Positions 1 to 5,059 of a stretch of 5,059 bases of DNA are shown here, piece after piece. Positions within the stretch are counted from its first letter, which is position 1. Each line of letters starts with the position of its first letter. This DNA is from Lysobacteraceae bacterium (GTDB lineage: Bacteria; Pseudomonadota; Gammaproteobacteria; Xanthomonadales; Xanthomonadaceae): the NCBI GenBank assembly GCA_004173415.1, contig SEHC01000176.1, positions 1 through 5,059 of the forward strand, given 5' to 3'. Under the pieces are notes generated by a model that was not told the DNA's origin, ran no database searches, and worked only from the letters and a program-made list of their open reading frames with translations. The translations under genes and the position numbers were made by a program.

Positions 1-734
1 TCGCGATCGGCGACCGACAGCGCGCCGAGGGCGACGCTGTTCTCGGCGCCGGCATAGGAGCCTGCGCCTACCGCCGTGCCCTGCAGCGCATCGCTGGACG
101 CCAGGGTGCCGATGGCGGTAGTGAAGTCGGCCAGCGCACCGGACCCGGCGCCGAATGCCGCCGCTCCGGTATTGGTGGCTTCGGCGCTGAAGCCGCCGGC
201 GACGCCGCCTACGGCCACGCTGCCAGCACCGGTCGCCTGGCTGCTGTAGCCGATCGCGATGCTGTTGGTACCCAGCGCGTAGGCCGATACGCCCAGCGCG
301 GTCGCATTGGCCGCATTGGCCCAGGAGTCGTAACCCAGGGCGGTGGTGTTGGTCGCCATGGCCCAGGCGAAATTACCGATCGCGGTGGCGTTGGCCGCCG
401 CGGCATTGGACGAGGTGCCCATCGCGGTGGTGTTGGCGCCATTGGCCGTGGCCGCGGCGCCAATGGCGGTGGAGCCGGTGCCATTGGCGATGGTGCCGTT
501 GGAACCGCATGCGAACGAGTTGGTGCCGACCGCCGTGGCCGCCGTGCCCAGGTTGGTGCCGGTGACCGTGCACACCCCCGCGGCCAGCGCCGAGGTCGAG
601 GCGCCGAGTGCGCCGGCCAGCGCCACGGCCTGCAGCAGCCTGCCGCCCTTGCCCTTGCCCTTTGCCTTCGCCAATTCCGAAGTTACGACTACGCCGCGCT
701 CAGCGTCCCAGATCTTGCGATAAATACGATTCAT
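1..734 (-). CDS. Trimeric autotransporter adhesin (YadA/Xad-like), N-terminal part; 3' end beyond window
   Basis: This is the first 244 codons of a surface adhesin of the type Vc (trimeric autotransporter) class; such proteins form homotrimers anchored in the outer membrane and mediate attachment or biofilm formation. The ATG at 732-734 opens a frame with no stop down to position 1. Residues 1-24 match the extended signal peptide region (ESPR) of large type V secreted proteins: MNRIYRKIWDAERG, then VVVTSELA. A basic stretch (K23-R32) and a hydrophobic core (L33-A45) follow, with likely signal peptidase cleavage after A51 (SALA|AG). From residue 67 onward there are YadA-type head repeats with recurring T-A-[IVLM]-G at 14-residue spacing. 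Stalk and beta-barrel anchor are not visible, so final class assignment depends on the missing 3' part. The start is supported by the ESPR itself and by an AGGGG Shine-Dalgarno sequence nine bases upstream. The gene runs in the same direction as purL but has its own apparent promoter. The nearest alternative is another hemagglutinin-type (Vb) ESPR protein, but the head repeats argue against it. Confidence 0.9.
   Translation of the reverse strand, partial: MNRIYRKIWDAERGVVVTSELAKAKGKGKGGRLLQAVALAGALGASTSALAAGVCTVTGTNLGTAATAVGTNSFACGSNGTIANGTGSTAIGAAATANGANTTAMGTSSNAAAANATAIGNFAWAMATNTTALGYDSWANAANATALGVSAYALGTNSIAIGYSSQATGAGSVAVGGVAGGFSAEATNTGAAAFGAGSGALADFTTAIGTLASSDALQGTAVGAGSYAGAENSVALGALSVADR
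3..536 (-). repeat. Tandem YadA-type head repeats (14 residues / 42 bp)
   Basis: Residues 67-244 of the adhesin are an array of degenerate 14-residue units, each beginning with T/I/V/A-A-[IVLMF]-G. Examples are TAIGAAATANGANT, TAMGTSSNAAAANA, TAIGNFAWAMATNT, TALGYDSWANAANA, TALGVSAYALGTNS and IAIGYSSQATGAGS. Two units are longer: the first (residues 67-88, 22 residues) and the one at 173-191 (19 residues). In known YadA-family heads such repeats wind into a left-handed trimeric beta-roll, one turn per repeat. At DNA level the unit starts are alike (ACCGCG or ACCGCC) but the middles have diverged. This looks like an old duplicated array held by protein structure rather than a freshly expanded satellite. 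Confidence 0.88.
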
Positions 735-908
735 CGAAAACTGCCCCTATGGAATTGGCAAAAAAAGATCGTGCCGTCGTGCCTAGCGCACGGCGACCTG
801 CTAGAAATTCGTGAAGCCCCCTGCTCGATACCCCTGGCGGATATGGGAGGCACTACCCCAATCTTGAAGCACTAACTGAATACACCCTTTACACACGACT
901 TGATCCCG
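735..908 (-). other. Long untranslated leader of the adhesin gene
   Basis: If the promoter at 909-937 is right, this is an unusually long 5' untranslated region. On the minus strand it contains two further AGGGG motifs (CAGGGGTATC and CAGGGGGCTTC) upstream of the true ribosome binding site. An imperfect hairpin follows (GTGC at 788-791 pairing with GCAC at 779-782 around a five-base loop, extended by GCC/GGC across a three-base bulge), then a run of seven T (760-766) some 26 bases before the start codon. I recognise no known riboswitch class and see no convincing small ORF. The leader could be regulatory, but nothing here proves it. Confidence 0.3.
744..748 (-). promoter_or_regulatory. Ribosome binding site of the adhesin gene
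   Basis: On the minus strand AGGGG lies nine bases before the ATG at 734. This is acceptable Shine-Dalgarno spacing and supports the start chosen from the ESPR. It matches the anti-SD sequence only partly (AGGGG rather than AGGAG). Confidence 0.6.
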
Positions 909-937
909 ATAATCACCAGTCGAATAGCGCGCGTCAA
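909..937 (-). promoter_or_regulatory. Putative sigma-70-type promoter for the adhesin gene
   Basis: Reading the minus strand, TTGACG (932-937, five of six bases of the -35 consensus) is followed after exactly 17 bases by GATTAT (909-914, four of six bases of the -10 consensus). It lies between the purL terminator and the adhesin start, in a locally A/T-richer stretch. A start of transcription near 902 would leave a leader of about 165 nt before the ATG. This is by eye only; other promoter pairs are possible. Confidence 0.45.
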
Positions 938-938
938 G

Positions 939-951
939 TCACAAAAAGTGA
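939..951. promoter_or_regulatory. Small palindrome next to the adhesin -35 box (possible operator)
   Basis: TCAC-AAAAA-GTGA is a perfect 4-bp inverted repeat around an A5 spacer. It ends one base upstream of the putative -35 box. The half-sites resemble CRP/Clp half-sites, but the order is inverted relative to the TGTGA-N6-TCACA consensus, so it is not a normal CRP-family site. Such a short palindrome can arise by chance. Confidence 0.2.
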
Positions 952-1072
952 TGAAAGGATGTGAATGAGGTACGTGAAGATCAATTGTTAAAGCTTTGTG
1001 TTTTCCCGCATAAACAACGATTTGGCGATTTTTAAAGCGCCTGACACGCCCCCACGATCATTCACGGACAAT

Positions 1073-1099
1073 AAAAAAGCCCGCCGGAAACCGGCGGGC
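1073..1099 (-). terminator. Intrinsic terminator of purL
   Basis: On the minus strand, GCCCGCCGG and CCGGCGGGC form a perfect nine-base-pair G/C stem (arms 1079-1087 and 1091-1099) closed by a three-base loop, followed directly by TTTTTT (1073-1078) and then ATT. It begins 40 bases after the purL stop codon. There is no T-run on the plus-strand side, so it acts in one direction only. It separates purL transcription from the adhesin gene downstream. Confidence 0.93.
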
Positions 1100-1138
1100 C
1101 TGATTGAAATCCGCGAAGTTTTCTTGCTCGATGCCGAC

Positions 1139-4100
1139 TCAGCCCACCCAAATTCGTGCATTGCGGAATAAACGCAACCACGGAGAGTCCTCACTCCACT
1201 CGCGTGGATGCCAGCTCAGGTTGACGCTGCGCAGGGTGCGCTCCGGATGCGGCATCAGGATCGTCGCCCGGCCATCGTCGCTGGTCAGCCCGGTGATGCC
1301 CTCGGACGAACCATTGGGGTTGGCCGGATAACGGGTCGCGACCGCGCCCTGGCCGTCGATGTAGCGCAGCGCGACCCTGGCCGCGGCCTGCTCGGCCGCG
1401 TTGTCGAACTCGGCCCGGCCCTCGCCATGCGACACCACCACCGGCAGGCGCGAACCGGCCATGCCCTGCAGCAGCAGCGAGGGCGATTCCACCACTTCGA
1501 GCAGGGACAGGCGGGCCTCGAACTGCTCGCTGCGGTTGCGCAGGAAACGCGGCCAGCGGGTAGCGCCGGGAATGATGTCCTTCAGCTGGCTCATCATCTG
1601 GCAGCCATTGCACACGCCCAGCGAGAAAGTGTCGTCGCGGCCGAAGAAGGTCGCAAAGCCGTCGCGCAGCGCGGCGCGCTCCAGGATAGACGTCGCCCAG
1701 CCCCGGCCCGCGCCCAGCACGTCGCCATAGCTGAAGCCGCCGCACGCAGCCAGGCCCTTGAAGCCGTCCAGGGTCACCCGGCCGTTGACCAGGTCGCTCA
1801 TGTGCACGTCGAAGGCCTCGAAACCGGCGCGGTCGAATGCCGCGGCCATCTCGATCTGGCCGTTGACGCCCTGCTCGCGCAGGATCGCCACTCGCGGGCG
1901 CGCACCCTTGCCGACATAGGGCGCCGCCACGTCCTCGGCCGGATCGTATCCCAGCTTCGGGCGCAACCCGGGCGCGGCGAACTGGCGCGCGGCGTCGCGT
2001 TCCTCGTCGGCCACCTGCGGGTTGTCACGCAGCTTCTGCATCGCATGGCTGACCGACCACCAGGCGTCGAACAGTTCTTCCCAGCCCCATTGGGCCAGCG
2101 CCTTGCCGTCCTGCAGCACGCGCACCACCGAAGCGGTGGTCGGCCTGGCGATGCGCTGCGCGCATTCGGTCAGCGCGTGGCGCTCGACCAGGTCGGCGAA
2201 GGCGGCACGGTCTTCGTCGGCGACCTGCACCACCGCGCCCAGTTCCTCGGCGAACAGGGTACGGAAGGCATCGTCGCCCCACCCGTCCAGCTGGATGTCC
2301 AGGCCGCAATGGGCGGCGAAAGCCATCTCGCACAGGGCGGCGAAGGCGCCGCCATCGCTGCGGTCGTGATAGGCCAGCAGCAGGCCGGCCTCGCGCGCCT
2401 CGCGGATCAGTTCGAAGAAATCACGCAGGCGCTGCGGATCGTCCAGGTCGGGGACCTCGTCGCCGAATGCCGGCAGCGCGCCGCCGCCCGCGGCGGGATG
2501 GCACTGGGCCAGGACCGAGCCGCCGAGCCGCTGCTTGCCCGCGCCCAGGCCGATCAGCCACAGGTCGCTTTCCTCGTCGCGGTCGAGCAAGGGCGTCAGC
2601 TGCTGGCGCGCGTCGGTGACCGCGGCGAACGCGGTGATCACCAGCGACACCGGCGACACCGAGGTCTGGCCGACGCCGTCTGCCTGCCACTGCGCCTGCA
2701 TCGACAGCGAGTCCTTGCCTACCGGGATGCTGAGGTCGATCTGCGGACACAGCTGCATGCCCACCGCCCTGACCGCGTCGAACAGCAGCGCGTCTTCGCC
2801 CGGATGGTTGGCCGCGGCCATCCAGTTGGCCGACAGCTTGATCCGCTGCAACGACTCGACCGGCGCCGCGCACAGATTGGTGATCGCCTCGCCTACCGCC
2901 ATGCGTGCCGAAGCGGCGGCATCGAGCAGCGCCAGCGGAGCGCGCTCGCCGATGGCCATGGCCTCGCCGGTGAAACCCTCGAAGCCCGACAGGGTGACGG
3001 CGCAGTCGGCCAGCGGCAGTTGCCAGGGGCCGACCATCTGGTCGCGCGCGGTCAGGCCGCCCACGCTGCGGTCGCCGATGGTGACCAGGAACTGCTTGGA
3101 CGCCACCGTCGGATGGGCGAGCACACGCAGGCCGGCGTCATGCAGGTCGAGCCCCGCGGTGTCGAGCGCCGGCCAGCGCGGCGCCGGCGGGTGCGCGGTG
3201 TCGCGGTGCATCTTCGGCGCCTTGCCGAACAGCACGTCCATCGGCAGGTCGATGGCCAGGTCGGCGTCAGGGTTCGATCCGGCCAGGGCGCCATACCCCA
3301 CCACCAACCTTTCTTCGGCGGTGGCCACGCCCACGGCCGCGAACGGGCAGCGCTCGCGCGCGCAGATCTCCGCGAACCCGGCCAACAGGTCCTGGGCCAC
3401 GCCCAGCACGTAGCGCTCCTGCGATTCGTTGCACCACAACTGCATCGGCGAGAGCGAGGGATCGTCGCTGGGCACCTTGTCCAGGTCGATCACCCCGCCC
3501 ATCCCCGAGTCGTGCAGCAACTCGGGAATGGCATTGGACAGGCCGCCGGCGCCGACGTCGTGGAACCAGCGGATCGGATTGTCCGCCCCCAGCGCGACGC
3601 AGCGGTCGATGACTTCCTGGCAACGGCGCTCCATCTCCGGGTTGTCGCGTTGCACGCTGGCGAAATCCAGGTCCTCGGCGCTGTCGCCGGAGGCCACCGA
3701 ACTGGCCGCGCCGCCGCCGAGGCCGATCAGCATCGCCGGGCCGCCGAGCACGATCACCGCATCGCCGGGCTGCAGGCGGATCTTGTCGACCTGGACGCGG
3801 TCGATGGCGCCGAGCCCGCCGGCGAGCATGATCGGCTTGTCGTAGGCGCGGGAAAGGATGCCGCCATCCTGCGCGCGGCCCCCGGCCAGTTCGAAGCTGC
3901 GGAAGTAGCCGGTCAGGTTGGGACGGCCGAATTCGTTGTTGAACGCGGCCGCGCCGAGCGGCCCGTCGAGCATGATCTCCAGCGCCGGGGCCATGCGCGG
4001 ATTCAGCGCGCGCGGCCGGCTGGCATCGAATTCCTCCCAGGGCTGGGGCAGGCTCGGGATGCGCAGGTGGGACACGCTGAAGCCGGCGAGGCCGGCCTTG

Positions 4101-5059
4101 GGCTTGCCACCGCGGCCGGTGGCGCCCTCGTCGCGGATCTCGCCGCCGGCGCCGGTGCTGGCCCCGGGGAAAGGCGCGATCGCGGTCGGGTGGTTGTGGG
4201 TTTCCACCTTGATGCAGAACGCGGACTCGGCCTGCGGCTCATGCCGGTAGGCGCCATCGGCGCCCGGGCGGAAACGCGAAGACGCATAGCCCTCGACCAC
4301 CGCGGCATTGTCGCTGTAGGCCGACAGGGTGTGCTCCGGGGTCTGCGCATGGGTGTGCTTGATCATGCGGAACAGCGATTGCGGCCCGCCGTTGATAAGC
4401 ATGTCCTTGTCGTCGACGGTCCAGCTGGCGTTGAAGATCTTGTGCCGGCAGTGCTCGGAATTGGCCTGCGCGAACATCATCAGCTCGACGTCGGACGGGT
4501 CGCGGCCGAGTTCGCCGTAACGCAGGCGCAGGTAGTCGATCTCGTCCTCGGCCAGGGCCAGGCCGAGGCGCTTGTTGGCCGCTTCCAGGGTCCCCAGCGG
4601 AATACGCTCCAGGGCTCCGCGGGCCGGGGTGGTGAACAGGGCCGAGGCCTGCTCTCGCGCCGACAGCAGCGACTGGGTCATCGGATCGTGCAGGATCCGG
4701 GCCAGCGCCGGGCTGTCTTCCCAGTGCTGCAGATCGATGCGGGTACCCCGCTCCACGCGCCGGACCGGCAGGCCCGCGCCTTGCAGCAGTTCGGTCGCCT
4801 TGCTGGCCCACGGCGACAGCGTGCCCAGCCGGGGCACCACGAAGCGCGAGAGGCTCTGTTCGGCAGCGGCGACCGGCTCCGGCGAAGCCTGCAGGATCCG
4901 GCCCAGCACGGCCATGTCCAGGCTGGCGCCGGGTTCGGCTTCGACGAAATAGACGTGCCAGGCCCCGCGCACGAGCACGGCCGGGGACAGGGACTGCAAT
5001 CGGGATTCAAGCCGCGCGCGGCGGAACTGCGACAGGGCCGACTGGCCCTCGAGGACGAT
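1139..5059 (-). CDS. purL: Phosphoribosylformylglycinamidine (FGAM) synthase PurL, large single-chain form
   Basis: PurL catalyses the fourth step of de novo purine synthesis in the cytoplasm: FGAR + glutamine + ATP gives FGAM + glutamate + ADP + phosphate. The frame stays open past the TTG at 4999 to the right edge. Upstream codons read IVLEGQSALSQFRRARLE, the normal N-terminus of this family, so the start is probably an ATG just outside, giving about 1307 residues (E. coli about 1295). In that numbering: PurS-like domain about 1-165; linker domain ending near ANSEHCRHK (His about 204); first AIRS half with KVETHNHP and GEIRDEGATGRGG (about 307-319) for FGAR/ATP binding, and WFHDVGAGG (about 499-507); second AIRS half with SIPVGKDSLSM (Lys about 783), the half that holds a structural nucleotide in the Salmonella enzyme; class I glutaminase from about 1056. 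Its triad is intact: Cys about 1151 in GVCNGC, His about 1272 and Glu about 1274 in PHPE. The TGA stop is at 1139-1141. Nothing is missing, and promoter or PurR control cannot be judged because the upstream DNA is outside the window. Confidence 0.98.
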   Translation of the reverse strand: MVLEGQSALSQFRRARLESRLQSLSPAVLVRGAWHVYFVEAEPGASLDMAVLGRILQASPEPVAAAEQSLSRFVVPRLGTLSPWASKATELLQGAGLPVRRVERGTRIDLQHWEDSPALARILHDPMTQSLLSAREQASALFTTPARGALERIPLGTLEAANKRLGLALAEDEIDYLRLRYGELGRDPSDVELMMFAQANSEHCRHKIFNASWTVDDKDMLINGGPQSLFRMIKHTHAQTPEHTLSAYSDNAAVVEGYASSRFRPGADGAYRHEPQAESAFCIKVETHNHPTAIAPFPGASTGAGGEIRDEGATGRGGKPKAGLAGFSVSHLRIPSLPQPWEEFDASRPRALNPRMAPALEIMLDGPLGAAAFNNEFGRPNLTGYFRSFELAGGRAQDGGILSRAYDKPIMLAGGLGAIDRVQVDKIRLQPGDAVIVLGGPAMLIGLGGGAASSVASGDSAEDLDFASVQRDNPEMERRCQEVIDRCVALGADNPIRWFHDVGAGGLSNAIPELLHDSGMGGVIDLDKVPSDDPSLSPMQLWCNESQERYVLGVAQDLLAGFAEICARERCPFAAVGVATAEERLVVGYGALAGSNPDADLAIDLPMDVLFGKAPKMHRDTAHPPAPRWPALDTAGLDLHDAGLRVLAHPTVASKQFLVTIGDRSVGGLTARDQMVGPWQLPLADCAVTLSGFEGFTGEAMAIGERAPLALLDAAASARMAVGEAITNLCAAPVESLQRIKLSANWMAAANHPGEDALLFDAVRAVGMQLCPQIDLSIPVGKDSLSMQAQWQADGVGQTSVSPVSLVITAFAAVTDARQQLTPLLDRDEESDLWLIGLGAGKQRLGGSVLAQCHPAAGGGALPAFGDEVPDLDDPQRLRDFFELIREAREAGLLLAYHDRSDGGAFAALCEMAFAAHCGLDIQLDGWGDDAFRTLFAEELGAVVQVADEDRAAFADLVERHALTECAQRIARPTTASVVRVLQDGKALAQWGWEELFDAWWSVSHAMQKLRDNPQVADEERDAARQFAAPGLRPKLGYDPAEDVAAPYVGKGARPRVAILREQGVNGQIEMAAAFDRAGFEAFDVHMSDLVNGRVTLDGFKGLAACGGFSYGDVLGAGRGWATSILERAALRDGFATFFGRDDTFSLGVCNGCQMMSQLKDIIPGATRWPRFLRNRSEQFEARLSLLEVVESPSLLLQGMAGSRLPVVVSHGEGRAEFDNAAEQAAARVALRYIDGQGAVATRYPANPNGSSEGITGLTSDDGRATILMPHPERTLRSVNLSWHPREWSEDSPWLRLFRNARIWVG

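Noticed and set aside
209..484. Pro/Arg-rich minus-strand frame with an apparent repeat (TPPRWAPRPMPRRP)
   Set aside because: It is an out-of-frame reading of the same 42-bp adhesin repeats. The in-frame product has a signal peptide and a known repeat fold, so this one is a shadow.
3..536. Regularly spaced repeats that might suggest a CRISPR array
   Set aside because: The 42-bp period is coding and degenerate, with no identical direct repeats separated by unique spacers, and it translates into YadA head units.
343..723. 126-codon open frame on the plus strand, Ala/Val/Pro-rich
   Set aside because: It is the antisense shadow of the adhesin's head repeats. Its periodic Ala-Val composition comes from the 42-bp repeats read backwards.
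771..797. Possible transcription attenuator hairpin before the T-run at 760-766
   Set aside because: The stem is short and interrupted by a three-base bulge, and about six bases separate it from the T-run. It falls short of a convincing intrinsic terminator, so I list it only as part of the leader.
870..920. Short minus-strand GTG frame (MIIGIKSC...) in the leader
   Set aside because: It overlaps the putative -10 box, has no Shine-Dalgarno sequence and ends after about 14 codons. There is no support for a leader peptide.
988..1194. 68-codon minus-strand frame spanning the purL end and terminator
   Set aside because: It starts inside purL in another frame and runs through the strong terminator hairpin. 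I see no ribosome binding site and no recognisable product.
1191..1745. 184-codon minus-strand frame inside the purL glutaminase region
   Set aside because: It overlaps the coding frame that carries the intact Cys-His-Glu triad. Its Arg/Gly-rich product is typical of a +1 shadow.
2535..3413. 292-codon open frame on the plus strand
   Set aside because: It lies wholly antisense to purL, whose product is recognisable throughout. Its product is a low-complexity Ser/Ala/Arg-rich sequence typical of shadows in GC-rich DNA, and I recognise no domain in it.

Overview
This window is from a GC-rich gammaproteobacterium, most likely of the Xanthomonadaceae/Lysobacteraceae (Xanthomonas, Stenotrophomonas, Lysobacter, Luteimonas and relatives). 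The placement is an inference. It rests on the single-chain, roughly 1300-residue PurL, on strong G/C bias at third codon positions, and on my recollection that PurL N-termini in this family look like the one here. No rRNA or other species-level marker is present.

Both real genes lie on the minus strand, so the biology reads from right to left. From the right edge down to 1139 is purL, the large FGAM synthase of de novo purine synthesis. It is complete except for what is probably only its initiator codon, just beyond the right edge. It carries the expected modules: PurS-like N-terminal domain, linker, two AIRS-type halves and a C-terminal glutaminase, with the catalytic residues intact. A strong intrinsic terminator (1073-1099) follows 40 bases after its stop codon.

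The 404-base gap 735-1138 is richer in A/T. It holds that terminator, then a plausible sigma-70-type promoter (909-937, minus strand), a small palindrome next to the -35 box, and a long putative leader of about 165 nt with a poly-U tract and a Shine-Dalgarno sequence.

From 734 to the left edge runs the 5' part of a trimeric autotransporter adhesin (YadA/Xad-like, type Vc secretion). It starts with an extended signal peptide region (ESPR), continues with a conventional signal peptide, and then enters a head built of 14-residue (42-bp) YadA-type repeats. The reading frame is open to the left edge, so the stalk and the C-terminal beta-barrel anchor lie outside the window.

The two genes appear to be separate transcription units with unrelated functions: housekeeping purine synthesis and surface adhesion. 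I found no evidence for an undescribed defence or mobile system. The points most worth a second look are the adhesin's leader, the paired cysteines at its mature N-terminus and its modified ESPR.
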